Below, one piece after another: positions 26,881-36,755 of a DNA stretch of 64,000 bases. The position numbers were made by a program, and so were the translations under genes. Source of the stretch: Microbacterium sp. 70-16 (GTDB taxonomy: Bacteria; Actinomycetota; Actinomycetes; Actinomycetales; Microbacteriaceae); the NCBI RefSeq assembly GCF_001898315.1, contig NZ_MKTQ01000028.1, positions 234,763-298,762 of the forward strand, written 5' to 3'. The notes under the pieces were generated by a model, which had not been told where the DNA came from, made no database searches, and worked only from the letters and a program-made list of their open reading frames with translations. The first letter of the stretch is position 1, and the number at the start of each line of letters is the position of its first letter.

Positions 26881-28035
26881 TCAGCCGAGCACGCCGCGGC
26901 CGATCACGAGGCGCATGATCTCGTTGGTGCCCTCGAGGATCTGGTGCACGCGCAGGTCGCGCACGACCTTCTCGATGCCGAACTCCTGCAGATAGCCGTA
27001 GCCACCGTGCAGCTGCAGCGCCTGATTGGCGACCTCGAATCCGGCATCCGTCGCGAAGCGCTTGGCCATCGCGCAGCGCACGGCGACATCGTCGGCGTGC
27101 TCGTCGATCGCGTGCGCCGCGTCGCGCACGAGCGCGCGGGCCGCCTGCAGCTGCGTCGCCATGTCGGCGAGCGTGAACACGACCGACTGACGCTGTGCGA
27201 GCGCCTCGCCGAACGTGAAGCGCTCGTGCACGTACCGCACGGCTCGGTCGAGCGCCCACTGCGCGCCGCCGATCGAGCACGCCGCGATGTTGACGCGGCC
27301 GCCGTTGAGGCCGGTCATCGCGATGCGGAACCCGCCGCCGAGTTCGCCCAGCACGGCGGATGCCGGGACGCGCACCTCGTCGAGGATCACCTGCCGCGTC
27401 GGCTGCGCGTTCCACCCCATCTTGTGCTCGTTCGGCCCGAACGCCAGCCGCTCGGTGGCGGCCGGCACGAGGAACGCCGTGATCCCCTTCGCCCCGGGCT
27501 CGCCCGTACGCGCCATGACGACATAGACGGATGCCTCGCCGGCGCCGGAGATGAACTGCTTGACGCCGGTCAGCACGTACTCGTCACCGTCGCGGATCGC
27601 GCTGGTGGTGATCGCCGCGGCATCCGACCCGGCACCCGGTTCGGTCAGGCAGTACGCGCCGAGGTCGCGCATCGTGACCAGGCGCGGCAGCCATTCGTGG
27701 CGCTGCGCCGCGGTGCCGTGGGCGTCGATCATCCACGCGACCATGTTGTGGATCGAGACGTACGCCGCGATCGTCGGGTCGCCCATCGCGAGCTGCTCGA
27801 AGATCGCCGCGGCATCGCGCCGGGTCAGTCCCGAACCGCCCACATCGTCGCGCACGTAGATGCCGCCGAGGCCCAGCTCGCCGGCGGCGGCGAGCACGTC
27901 GCGGGGGAAGTGCTTACGGCGATCCCAATCGAGTGCATGGGGCGCCAGACGCGTGTCGGAGAACTCGCGCACGGCATCGAGGATGGCGGTGCGCTCTTCT
28001 GCGGAGAGAGCACCAGGAACGGCAGTCATGCTCAT
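26881..28035 (-). CDS. Acyl-CoA dehydrogenase, isobutyryl-CoA-like
   Basis: A 384-residue flavoenzyme: CLTEPGAGSDAAAI (FAD/substrate loop), VKQFISGAG, NGGRVNIAACSIG, and the catalytic Glu in HQILEGTNEIMRL. Sequence flavour and the FGPNEHKMGWNAQPT loop suggest the isobutyryl/short branched-chain group. It oxidises acyl-CoA to enoyl-CoA and hands electrons to ETF, encoded nearby. The ATG at 28035 follows GAGGA; a second ATG is at 28029. Confidence 0.9.
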   Translation of the reverse strand: MSMTAVPGALSAEERTAILDAVREFSDTRLAPHALDWDRRKHFPRDVLAAAGELGLGGIYVRDDVGGSGLTRRDAAAIFEQLAMGDPTIAAYVSIHNMVAWMIDAHGTAAQRHEWLPRLVTMRDLGAYCLTEPGAGSDAAAITTSAIRDGDEYVLTGVKQFISGAGEASVYVVMARTGEPGAKGITAFLVPAATERLAFGPNEHKMGWNAQPTRQVILDEVRVPASAVLGELGGGFRIAMTGLNGGRVNIAACSIGGAQWALDRAVRYVHERFTFGEALAQRQSVVFTLADMATQLQAARALVRDAAHAIDEHADDVAVRCAMAKRFATDAGFEVANQALQLHGGYGYLQEFGIEKVVRDLRVHQILEGTNEIMRLVIGRGVLG

Positions 28036-28142
28036 ACGGTCACGTCCTCGTGAGACAGATCGACATCTTCGTCGCGGCCCGGTAGGGCACATTGCTCAGT
28101 CTAGCGGGGTACGCGGTGGTATGGCCAGGCGGGTGGCGCCGC

Positions 28143-29336
28143 CTACAGGCGCTCGATGATGGTCGCGTTGGCCATGCCGCCGCCCTCGCACATGGTCTGC
28201 AGGCCGTAGCGACCGCCGGTCGCCTCGAGGTAGGCCAGTAGGGTGCTCAGCAGGCGCGTTCCGCTCGAGCCCAGGGCGTGGCCGAGGGCGATCGCGCCGC
28301 CCCAGGGGTTGAGCTTCTGTGCATCCGCGCCGACTTCGGCCGCCCACGCGAGCGGCACCGACGCGAACGCCTCGTTGACCTCATAGGCATCCAAGTCGTC
28401 GATCGTCAGGCCACTGCGCTCGAGGATCCGCCGCGTCGCGGGAATGGGCCCCGTCAGCATCATGAGCGGGTCATCGCCGACGACCGCGAACGCGTGGAAC
28501 CGCGCGCGCGGCGTCAGCCCGAGCTCGCGCGCCTTGGCTTCGCTCATGATGAGCACGGCGGATGCCCCGTCGGTCAGCGGCGACGAATTGCCCGGCGTGA
28601 TGCGCCAGTCGATCTCGGGGAAGCGCGCGGCTGCGGCATCCGTCCGGAACGCCGGAGCGAGCCCGGCCAGGCCCGCGACCGTCGTGCCCGGGCGCACGGT
28701 TTCATCGACGGTCACCTCGCCCGCGTCGGCCGGCACCGGCAGCAGCTGCGACGCGAACCGGCCTTGCGCCGCCGCCTCGGCGGCCCGCTCGTGCGACTCG
28801 GCCGCGAACGCGTCGAGGTCGGTGCGACTGAGTCCCCATCGCTGCGCGATGAGCTCGGCCGAGATCCCTTGGTTGACCAGGCCCTCGGGGTAGCGCTCGC
28901 GCAGAGCGGGCGAGAACGGCGATCCGGCGACGGATGCCGAGACTCCCAGCGGCACACGGCTCATCGATTCGACGCCGCCGGCGATCACGATGTCGTACTG
29001 CCCCGCCATGACGCCCTGCGCGGCGAAGTGCGCGGCCTGCTGGCTCGACCCGCACTGCCGGTCGATCGTCGTCGCCGGCACCCGCTCGTCGAACCCGGCG
29101 GCCAGCACCGCCTGACGCGCGATGTTCAGCGTCTGCTCGCCGACCTGGCTCACGCAACCCAGCAGGACGTCGTCGATCTGCGTCGAGTCGAGCCCGTTGC
29201 GCTCGAGGACACCGCGGAGCACGTGCGCCGCGAGGTCGACGGGATGGATGCCGCTGAGTGCTCCTCCCGGCTTGCCGCGGCCGGACGGAGTGCGGACAGC
29301 GTCGACGATGACGGCGGTGCGGGCGGCGATGCTCAT
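28143..29336 (-). CDS. Acetyl-CoA C-acyltransferase (thiolase)
   Basis: A 397-residue thiolase with the acyl-accepting Cys in TIDRQCGSSQQAAHFA, AGGVESMSRVPLG, the His in NPWGGAIALGHALGSSG and the second Cys in LQTMCEGGGMANA. It cleaves 3-ketoacyl-CoA. It sits upstream of acyl-CoA dehydrogenase and enoyl-CoA hydratase in the same direction, with ~110-bp gaps that may hold separate promoters. Confidence 0.93.
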   Translation of the reverse strand: MSIAARTAVIVDAVRTPSGRGKPGGALSGIHPVDLAAHVLRGVLERNGLDSTQIDDVLLGCVSQVGEQTLNIARQAVLAAGFDERVPATTIDRQCGSSQQAAHFAAQGVMAGQYDIVIAGGVESMSRVPLGVSASVAGSPFSPALRERYPEGLVNQGISAELIAQRWGLSRTDLDAFAAESHERAAEAAAQGRFASQLLPVPADAGEVTVDETVRPGTTVAGLAGLAPAFRTDAAAARFPEIDWRITPGNSSPLTDGASAVLIMSEAKARELGLTPRARFHAFAVVGDDPLMMLTGPIPATRRILERSGLTIDDLDAYEVNEAFASVPLAWAAEVGADAQKLNPWGGAIALGHALGSSGTRLLSTLLAYLEATGGRYGLQTMCEGGGMANATIIERL

Positions 29337-29377
29337 GGCACCATCCTCCCCCTCTCCCGGCGAGCCGCGTACTCCGC

Positions 29378-32300
29378 TCAGTACGCGACCACCGGCAGCA
29401 CCCCTCGCGCACGGGAATCGAGCCAGCCCGGCGCTCCGGTGAACGTCACCCGGATGACGTGCAGGCCACGACTCACCTTCGGCAGCGTGACCGAGAAGCG
29501 TCCGCGGTCCGACGCATCCAGCTCGACCGTCCCGACCGTCTTGCCGTTGTCGGTCACCGTGACGGTGCCGATCGGAGCGCTCCGGTCATCCGCCGTGACC
29601 CGGCCCGACACGTCCACGGTCGAGCCGCCGCGCACGAAGGCGCGGTTCGGCTGCGCCGTCACGTGCGTGGCGACCGGCTGCACCTGCGCTTCGGTCAGCA
29701 CGGCGACCGAGCGCGCAGGCACCGTGACGGTTCCCGTCGTGGCATCCCACGTCGTCGTCTTCACGACGGCGTCCGCCCCGTTCGCCTGAGCCGCCGTCAG
29801 CGCGAACGCCCGGCCGGCGAGCGCCGGCAGCTGCTGCGTCGTCGGCTCGGTCGAGGCGTTGAACACGACGAGCGCGCCGGAAAGATCGGGATCGACGTCG
29901 TCGCCGACGAGATCGTCGATCAGCATCGTGATCACGCCGGGCGTCGCACCCGCGGCGCCGCTCGGGAACGACACCTTCTGCTCGATGCGCTCGGCCGAGC
30001 CGAGCCGCAGCAGGGGAACCTCGCCGCGCACCCGCAACAGGTCGAGAGCGGATGCCTCGGCCGCAGCGATGTCGGCGGCGCCCGGCTTGAGTGCGGGGTT
30101 CGCCAGCAGCGGCTGCATGATGCTCCACTTGTCCTGGTTGTCGGCGGCGGGCGGCAGGCCCGATCCGAAGGTCGACTCCTGCCCCGTCCAGTCGATGCGG
30201 TTGAACCAGTCACCCGAGTTGAAGCTGTTGCGGTCGAGCGATTTCGAGCGCAGCAGCTCGGTGCCCGCGTGCCAGAAGGACGGCGTCTGCGAAAGTGTCA
30301 CGGTCGCGAGCGAGAGCGTGTTCATGCGCACGCGATCGGCCATCGTCGTGTCCGTCGGCAGCTTGAGAACACCGAGGTCGTACAGCGTCTCGTTGTCGTG
30401 GGCGTCGACGTAACTGATGATCTCGTCGGGCTGCGCGGCGTACCCGGCCGCCTGCCCGTTGTAGTCGAGATCGGAGCCCTTCTTCAGCGTGCCGTCGGAT
30501 GTCGGGAACGAGAAGTCGGCGAGATTGCCCGCGAGCCCGAGCTTGACCAGGTCGGTCAGATGTCCGAGGTCGGCGAGCGCCTGCTCGGGCGTCCCGTTGA
30601 TCGCGTCGCCGTTGGGATCGGTCGCGAGGCCGGTGCCGAAGCCCTGCCGGAAGGTCGAGCTGCTGTCGACGGGGCTGCCGCCGTGCACCGCGTCGCGCAG
30701 CCGGTCGCTGAACGTGCCGATTCCCGTACCGCCGAGGTTTCCCTGCCGCGCCTGCACGAACAGGGCGTCATCGGCGACCTCGCCGAAGTTCCAGCCCTCG
30801 CCGTACAGGTAGACTTTCGATCCGTCGACGCCGTCCTTCTTCAGCGTCAGCTCATCGAGCGCGGCACGGACCGCGAGCATGTTCTCCTTCGAGTGATGCC
30901 CCATCAGATCGAAGCGGAACCCGTCGACCTTGTACTGCTTGGCCCACAGCACGACCGAGTCGACCATCAGCTTCTCGGCAACCTCGTGCTCGGTGGCGAC
31001 GTTCTGGCAGCACGTCGAGGTCTGCACCGCGCCGTTGCCATCGAGCCGCTGATAGTACCCGGGTACGACCTTGTCGAGCACCGACGTATCGGCCTGGCCC
31101 GATGCCGAGGTGTGGTTGTACACCTCATCGAGCACGACCTGCAGACCCATCGAGTGCAGCGAGCCGACCATCGAGCGGAATTCGCTGACGCGCGCCCCGC
31201 CCTCCGCATTCACCGCGTACGATCCCTCGGGCGCCTGGTAGTGATACGGGTCGTACCCCCAGTTGAAGCCGTCGGCGTCGGCGACCGCCGCGACGCACGC
31301 CTGCTGCTCCGCCGAGTCTGGCGCGAACGAGGCGAGGTCGCACGCGGGCGTCGCCTGCTCCGAGCGATCCTCCTCGATCGTCGCGATGTCGAACGAGGGC
31401 AGCAGGTGCACCGTGTTGATGCCGGCGGATGCCAGCTGCTTCAGCTGCCGCGTGCCGGCGCTGTCGCGCGCGAACGCGAGGTAGGTGCCGCGCTCGTTCT
31501 CGGGCACCGTCTCGTCGGTGATCGAGAAGTCGCGGATGTGCAGCTCGTAGATCGCGCGGTCGACGTCGCGCGCGATGACCGGCGCCTTCGCCTTCGTCCA
31601 GGTCTTCGGTTCCCACGCCTTGTCGTTCAGGTCGATCGCGACCGACCGGGTCGAGTTCGTCGTGAGCGCGATCGAGTACGGATCGGTGACGTCGTTCGTC
31701 TCGATCTTCCCCGTGGTCGGGGCGTAGACCCTGACCTCCCAGAGGTACTCGTCGCCCTTGAGTGCCTTCGCGCCCGTGACGGTCCACGTCCCGGATGCCG
31801 CGTCGAACGAGGCGTCGTGCCGTGCGGGGTCGCCGGTCTTCCCCGCATTCCACGTCAGCAGGGTCGCGGTCTGTGCCGTCGGCGCCCACAGCCGGAACGT
31901 CGGCTTCGACCCGCGGAACGACACACCGAGATCGTCGTCGGCCACGGCATCCGCATACAGATCGTCGAGCACGCCCGGAATCTGCACGCCCGTGAACGCG
32001 GTGAGCACACCGTCCGCGCCGCGCTGCGCGACGGCGAGTTGGCCGCGCAGCAATGCGGCGACGGCATCCCGATCCTGCCCCTCGACGTGCAGGGCGATGA
32101 AGCCCGACAGGGCGGGGAAGCGGCCCCGCTGCTCGCCGGTGAGTCCTGACGCGACGCGGGTCAGCGCGACGGGGTCACCGCCGGTGACGTCGCCGTTCGT
32201 CACCGCGAGCTCTGCCGAGGCCGAGCCGTAGAGCTGCCACGCCGCCCCATCGGCCGGTGCGCCCAGCTCGCCCGGCCACGCGATGGTGTCGGCGTCGATC

Positions 32301-35300
32301 CAGTGCGCGCGCGACTGTCCGATGCCGGTGAGCGGCGGGTCGGCCGACTCGATCTCGAGCGAGTGCGTCGCGGAGTCGTACGTGAACGTCACGCGCTTGC
32401 CCTCCGTCGCCGAGAACGCGATGTTGGGGCCGTCCTTCACGCCGCCGTCGCCGTAGTTCTCGTCCCAGCCGAGGCCGTGGGTGACCTTGAGTTCGTACGA
32501 CCCGGTCGGCAGCTTCGTCGTCGAGAATTCGTAGACGCCGTCGCGGTCGCCGTCGAACATCATGGCGCGCAGGCAGTCGGGCGCCCAGTCGCCGGCGCAG
32601 CCGAGCTCGGACTGGAACGAGCCCGCGAGCGTCACGACCGGCCCCTCGATGCTCGATTGCACGACCTTCGTGCGGGGATCGAACCAGAACGTGATCGGAC
32701 CGCCGGCATGGCTGATCGCGATGTTCGACCCGCTGAGCACACCGTTCGCGCCGTAGTTCTCGTCCCAGCTCTTCTCGGTCGCGACCTTGTACTCGTAGTC
32801 ACCCGCGGGCAGGTCGACCGTGAGGCGCCAGATGCCGTCCACCTGCGTCATCTGCGCCTGATCGCAGTCGGGCGCCCAATCCCCCGCGCAGCCCATCTCG
32901 GAGTTGAGCGATCCCGGAATGCTCACGAAGTCGTACGGTGTCGCGTCGTCGGGCTCTTCCGGCGTGGGCTCCTCGGTGAGGTTGACGCGGTTCCCGACCG
33001 ACGCGTAGGTGGACGCCGCGGAGCGGTGGCCGGCGGCATCCGTCGACACGGCGCGGTACTCGACGAGCGTGCCCGCCGCGAGCCCCGCGACGTCGTGGAA
33101 GACGCCGGGCGTCGTGTCTTCGGCGGTGCCGAGGTCGTGCCACTCGTCGCCGCCGACGACGCGCCACGCGAAGCTCGTCTGCCGCCACGATTGGTCGACG
33201 GTCGCCGAGACGGCGACCTGCCCCGACAGGCCGGCGCCCGCCACCGGCACTGCGACCTCGATCGGCGCCGCCTCGGCGGGCGCGGTGACCTTGCCCCCGG
33301 CGCGGTACACGACAGCCGACAGCGCGGGGACGGTGACGGATGCCGCGGCATCCGCACCCGTCGTCACCGTGCCGGTCGAGCCGTACAGGCCCGTGAAGCT
33401 CGCGTCGGCGGTGAGGGTCGGGACCGTGACGGTCGCAGCGGATGCCGTGTTGTTGAGCGCGACGAGGTATTCGACCTTCTCGTCGGTGCCGACACGCGAG
33501 AACGCGTAGACGCCGTCCTGCGCGTAGCGCTCGATCTGCGCCCCGTCGACGAGCGCGGGGTGGTCCTTCCGCAGCGAGGCGAGAGCCGCGATGTGCGTGT
33601 AAAGGCCCGTGTCGGTGCCGTATCGGTCGACCGACCCGACCGGCGTGCCGTCGATCAGGTTCTGGTTCTGATACTCGGGCACCTGGCTCGCGAACAGCGT
33701 CTGGCGGGCGCTCTTGTCGTTCCCCGGGGCGGCGCCCGTGAAGCCCTGCTCGTCGCCGTAGTAGACGACGGGCTGGCCGCGACTGAGGAACAGCAGGTCG
33801 TGGGCGAGAAGATCGCGCTGCTCGGCATCCGCCGTGTCCTTCAGGAAGTACCCGATGCGCCCCATGTCGTGGTTCCCGAGGAACGTCGGCAGCGCCGTCG
33901 CCGACGAGTCGGGCGTCGTATAGCGGTCATCGCCCGCGAACATCTTCTGCAGCACCTCCGCGTCGCCGCCCTTCGCGAAGCTCGTCGCGGCGGACTGGAA
34001 GGCGAAGTCGAGCACCGAATTCATGTCGGTGTCGCGCACGTACGGCGAGAGGACGGCGGGGTCGGCGTCGTACACCTCACCGAACATGAAGAAGTCCGGC
34101 TTGCCCTGGCTGTGCGCGTAGTCGAGCACCTTCGTCGTCCACTGCTGCCAGAACGGGAAGTCGACGTGCTTGGCCGTGTCGATGCGGAAGCCATCGATGC
34201 CCATGTCGATCCACGACTCGTAGACCTCGGCGAAGCCGTTCACGACGGTCGGGTTCTCGGTCATGAGGTCGTCGAGTCCCGAGAAGTCGCCGTAGGTCGT
34301 GGACTCGCCGGTATAGGTCGAGTCGCCGCGGTTGTGGTACAGAGTGACGTCGTTGAGCCACGCGGGGACCTTCACGTCCGCCTCGGACGGGTCGACCACC
34401 GGCGTGTAGGGGAAGCTCGTCGCGGCATCCATCGCCGGGAAGGTGCCGGTGCCCGCGTAGTCGGCGGGGTCGAACGCGTTGCCGGCGGCGTCGGTGTACG
34501 GCTTGGCCGCCTGGTCGATGTAGGTGTACTGGTTCTCGGCGTAGGAGATGACGTCGGCGGTGTGGTTCGTGATGATGTCGAAGTAGACGTCGATGCCCCG
34601 ACCGTGCGCGTCGTCGATGAAGGCCTTGAGCTCGTCGTTCGTGCCGAGGTGCGGGTCGATTCGGGTGAAGTCGGTGATCCAGTACCCGTGGTACCCGGCG
34701 CCGGCGTTCGCCCCCTCGCCCTGCACGGGCTTGTTCATGAAGCTCGGCGTCAGCCAGATCGCGTTCGTGCCGAGCCCCGCGATGTAGTCGAGGTTCGCGC
34801 GCAGCCCCGCGATGTCGCCGCCGTTGTAGAAGCCGGTCGAGGTGGGGTCGAAACCGGTCGTCAGGCGATCGCCGCTCAGTCCCCCGGTGTCGTTCGTGGC
34901 GTCGCCGTTGGCGAAGCGGTCGGTCATCACGAAGTAGAACTGCTTGCCGTCGCCGGGTTGACGCACCGGAGCGGAGACGAGCGCGTCATCGGCGGTCGTG
35001 TAATCGGATGCCAGGGACTCCGCCTCGATCGCGATGCGGTGCGACTCGTCGTCGTACACGAAGCGCAGCGTGGCGGGGCCGGCGACGGTGAGGGGGATGT
35101 TCGCGCCGCCCGCCGCGCCGTCGGCGCCGTAGCTCTCGTCCCAGGCGCCGTTCAGAGCGACCTTGTACTCGTAGGTGCCTGCTGGCACGTCGAACGTCTT
35201 CGCATACCGCGTCGTGCCGTCGATGGGCTCGAGCGCGGTTGCCGCACACGTGGGATCCCAGTCGCCGAGGCATCCCACCTCGCTCTGCAGATCGCCGACG

Positions 35301-35437
35301 AGGGCGGGGGTGCGGTCGGCCGCGAGCGTGGGGCTCGCCCCGACCGCGACCGCGCCGGTCGCGACCACGAGGGCGCTCGTCAGGACGGCGATGGCTCGCC
35401 GTGCGGAAGTGGACAGGGTCGTCGTCGACTGCGGCAC
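29378..35437 (-). CDS. Secreted amylopullulanase, two GH13 domains
   Basis: A 2019-residue exoenzyme. Residues 1-40 are a Sec signal (ATGAVAVGASPTLA then A). An X25-type module is near residue 57 (SEVGCLGDWDPTC). A first GH13 alpha-amylase barrel spans about 155-690: Asp in GFRIDTAK near 416, Glu in MFGEVYD near 451, Asp in LGNHDMG near 522. Two more X25 modules (SEMGC..., SELGCAGDWAPDC) lie near 847 and 945. A pullulanase N2/CBM48 region follows, then a second GH13 barrel with Asp in GFRFDLMGHH near 1510, Glu in YLYGEGWNF near 1547 and Asp in VDAHDNE near 1679. The C-terminus is an Ig-like repeat; no sorting signal is seen. It should debranch and hydrolyse starch or pullulan outside the cell. 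The start is a GTG. Confidence 0.92.
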   Translation of the reverse strand: MPQSTTTLSTSARRAIAVLTSALVVATGAVAVGASPTLAADRTPALVGDLQSEVGCLGDWDPTCAATALEPIDGTTRYAKTFDVPAGTYEYKVALNGAWDESYGADGAAGGANIPLTVAGPATLRFVYDDESHRIAIEAESLASDYTTADDALVSAPVRQPGDGKQFYFVMTDRFANGDATNDTGGLSGDRLTTGFDPTSTGFYNGGDIAGLRANLDYIAGLGTNAIWLTPSFMNKPVQGEGANAGAGYHGYWITDFTRIDPHLGTNDELKAFIDDAHGRGIDVYFDIITNHTADVISYAENQYTYIDQAAKPYTDAAGNAFDPADYAGTGTFPAMDAATSFPYTPVVDPSEADVKVPAWLNDVTLYHNRGDSTYTGESTTYGDFSGLDDLMTENPTVVNGFAEVYESWIDMGIDGFRIDTAKHVDFPFWQQWTTKVLDYAHSQGKPDFFMFGEVYDADPAVLSPYVRDTDMNSVLDFAFQSAATSFAKGGDAEVLQKMFAGDDRYTTPDSSATALPTFLGNHDMGRIGYFLKDTADAEQRDLLAHDLLFLSRGQPVVYYGDEQGFTGAAPGNDKSARQTLFASQVPEYQNQNLIDGTPVGSVDRYGTDTGLYTHIAALASLRKDHPALVDGAQIERYAQDGVYAFSRVGTDEKVEYLVALNNTASAATVTVPTLTADASFTGLYGSTGTVTTGADAAASVTVPALSAVVYRAGGKVTAPAEAAPIEVAVPVAGAGLSGQVAVSATVDQSWRQTSFAWRVVGGDEWHDLGTAEDTTPGVFHDVAGLAAGTLVEYRAVSTDAAGHRSAASTYASVGNRVNLTEEPTPEEPDDATPYDFVSIPGSLNSEMGCAGDWAPDCDQAQMTQVDGIWRLTVDLPAGDYEYKVATEKSWDENYGANGVLSGSNIAISHAGGPITFWFDPRTKVVQSSIEGPVVTLAGSFQSELGCAGDWAPDCLRAMMFDGDRDGVYEFSTTKLPTGSYELKVTHGLGWDENYGDGGVKDGPNIAFSATEGKRVTFTYDSATHSLEIESADPPLTGIGQSRAHWIDADTIAWPGELGAPADGAAWQLYGSASAELAVTNGDVTGGDPVALTRVASGLTGEQRGRFPALSGFIALHVEGQDRDAVAALLRGQLAVAQRGADGVLTAFTGVQIPGVLDDLYADAVADDDLGVSFRGSKPTFRLWAPTAQTATLLTWNAGKTGDPARHDASFDAASGTWTVTGAKALKGDEYLWEVRVYAPTTGKIETNDVTDPYSIALTTNSTRSVAIDLNDKAWEPKTWTKAKAPVIARDVDRAIYELHIRDFSITDETVPENERGTYLAFARDSAGTRQLKQLASAGINTVHLLPSFDIATIEEDRSEQATPACDLASFAPDSAEQQACVAAVADADGFNWGYDPYHYQAPEGSYAVNAEGGARVSEFRSMVGSLHSMGLQVVLDEVYNHTSASGQADTSVLDKVVPGYYQRLDGNGAVQTSTCCQNVATEHEVAEKLMVDSVVLWAKQYKVDGFRFDLMGHHSKENMLAVRAALDELTLKKDGVDGSKVYLYGEGWNFGEVADDALFVQARQGNLGGTGIGTFSDRLRDAVHGGSPVDSSSTFRQGFGTGLATDPNGDAINGTPEQALADLGHLTDLVKLGLAGNLADFSFPTSDGTLKKGSDLDYNGQAAGYAAQPDEIISYVDAHDNETLYDLGVLKLPTDTTMADRVRMNTLSLATVTLSQTPSFWHAGTELLRSKSLDRNSFNSGDWFNRIDWTGQESTFGSGLPPAADNQDKWSIMQPLLANPALKPGAADIAAAEASALDLLRVRGEVPLLRLGSAERIEQKVSFPSGAAGATPGVITMLIDDLVGDDVDPDLSGALVVFNASTEPTTQQLPALAGRAFALTAAQANGADAVVKTTTWDATTGTVTVPARSVAVLTEAQVQPVATHVTAQPNRAFVRGGSTVDVSGRVTADDRSAPIGTVTVTDNGKTVGTVELDASDRGRFSVTLPKVSRGLHVIRVTFTGAPGWLDSRARGVLPVVAY

Positions 35438-35457
35438 GTGGAGCTCCCGGGGTGTGC

Positions 35458-35475
35458 GGGCACGGCGCCGTGCCC
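35458..35475. promoter_or_regulatory. Perfect palindrome upstream of amylopullulanase
   Basis: GGGCACGGC-GCCGTGCCC is an uninterrupted 18-bp palindrome about 20 bp upstream of the GTG start. It could be an operator or a leader hairpin affecting translation; the sequence does not decide between them. Confidence 0.45.
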
Positions 35476-35562
35476 TCTGCGGTTGCTCTCCACGCTACTG
35501 GGACCGGTCACAGCGCGGTGTGAGAATCCTCTCATCCGGCTATGCGCGGGCTGAGTGCGGGC

Positions 35563-36753
35563 TCAGTCCTCCGCTTCAGCCGCCCGCAGCGAGATGGTCG
35601 ACGTGCCGACCTCGTCGACGAAGCCCTCAATGTGACGCTCGTCGGGGCCGACGTACTCCGACAGCGGGCGGATCAGAGCGTTGGCTCCCGCCTGCTCCAT
35701 GATGTGCGCCGTCCACCCCACCACGCGCGCCGCGACGAACAGCGGGGTGAAGGTGAGAGTGTCGAAGCCGATGAGGTTGTAGGCGGGACCCGACGGGTAG
35801 TCGAGGTTGGGGTAGATGCCCTTGCGCGCCACGAACTCGCGCTCGAGCGTCGCATACAGCGCCTCGACGTCGGGGCGGTCGTAGTAGGCGATGAGGGTGT
35901 CGAGCGCCGCCTTCATCGTGGGCACGCGCGAGTCGCCGTGTTTGTAGACCCGGTGCCCGAAGCCCATGATCTTGCGCTTGTGGGCCAGGGCGTCGTCGAG
36001 CCAGGCGACGACGTTGTCGGCGTCCCCGATCTCGTCGAAGATGTGCAGCACCGCCTCGTTGGCACCGCCGTGCAGCGGGCCCTTGAGCGCTCCGATGGCC
36101 CCGACGACGGCGGAGTAGAGGTCGCTGAGGGTCGAGGTGATGACCCGCGCGGTGAACGTCGACGCGTTGAACGAGTGCTCGGCGTAAAGGATCATCGACC
36201 GGTTGAACGCGTCGACCACGATGGGATCGAACTCCTCACCGAAGGTCATCCAGAGGAAGTTCGCGGCGTAGTCGAGGTCATCGCGCGGCGCGATGAGCTC
36301 CTGACCGCGGCGGCGGCGCTGGCCGTACGCGACGATCGCGGGGAGGGCGGCGAACAGGCGGATGCTGCGCTCGAGGTTCTCCTCGGCGGTCCCCGTCGCG
36401 TCGAGCACGGACCCCGTGCCGGCGAGGTCGCGGGCGCCCAGCACGCTGACGGCCGAGCGGACCTCGTCCATCGGGTGCGCGTCGAGCGGCGTCAGGTCGA
36501 TGACGGCCTTCACGTCCTCGGCGAGCCGTCGGTGGGCACGCTCGGTCGCGCGCAAGGCCGCGAGCTGGTCGGCGTCCGGAAGGTCGCCGTTCCAGAGCAG
36601 ATAGGCGACGGCCTCGAGGGACTGGGTCGCCGCGAGCTCGTGCACGGGGTAGCCGCGGTAGAGCAGCGAGTTGGTCTCCGGGTTGACCTTGCTGATGGCC
36701 GTAACGTCGGCGATGACGCCGGTCAGGCCCTTGTGGATGTCCTGGTCAGGCAT
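35563..36753 (-). CDS. prpC: 2-methylcitrate synthase
   Basis: About 396 residues of the citrate synthase family: GLTGVIADVTAISKVN, the catalytic His region GALKGPLHGGANEAV, IMGFGHRVYKHGDSR, and the Asp-containing NLDYPSGPAYNLIG. The operon with prpB and prpD makes it methylcitrate synthase (propionyl-CoA + oxaloacetate) rather than housekeeping citrate synthase. The ATG at 36753 has an AAGGAG site at ideal spacing; the track's GTG at 36759 overlaps the prpB stop. Confidence 0.93.
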   Translation of the reverse strand: MPDQDIHKGLTGVIADVTAISKVNPETNSLLYRGYPVHELAATQSLEAVAYLLWNGDLPDADQLAALRATERAHRRLAEDVKAVIDLTPLDAHPMDEVRSAVSVLGARDLAGTGSVLDATGTAEENLERSIRLFAALPAIVAYGQRRRRGQELIAPRDDLDYAANFLWMTFGEEFDPIVVDAFNRSMILYAEHSFNASTFTARVITSTLSDLYSAVVGAIGALKGPLHGGANEAVLHIFDEIGDADNVVAWLDDALAHKRKIMGFGHRVYKHGDSRVPTMKAALDTLIAYYDRPDVEALYATLEREFVARKGIYPNLDYPSGPAYNLIGFDTLTFTPLFVAARVVGWTAHIMEQAGANALIRPLSEYVGPDERHIEGFVDEVGTSTISLRAAEAED

Positions 36754-36755
36754 GC

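Noticed and set aside
32303-35554. 1083-aa plus-strand ORF opposite the amylopullulanase
   Set aside because: Antisense frame rich in Arg/Val/Gly with no domain, fully within a recognisable gene on the other strand.
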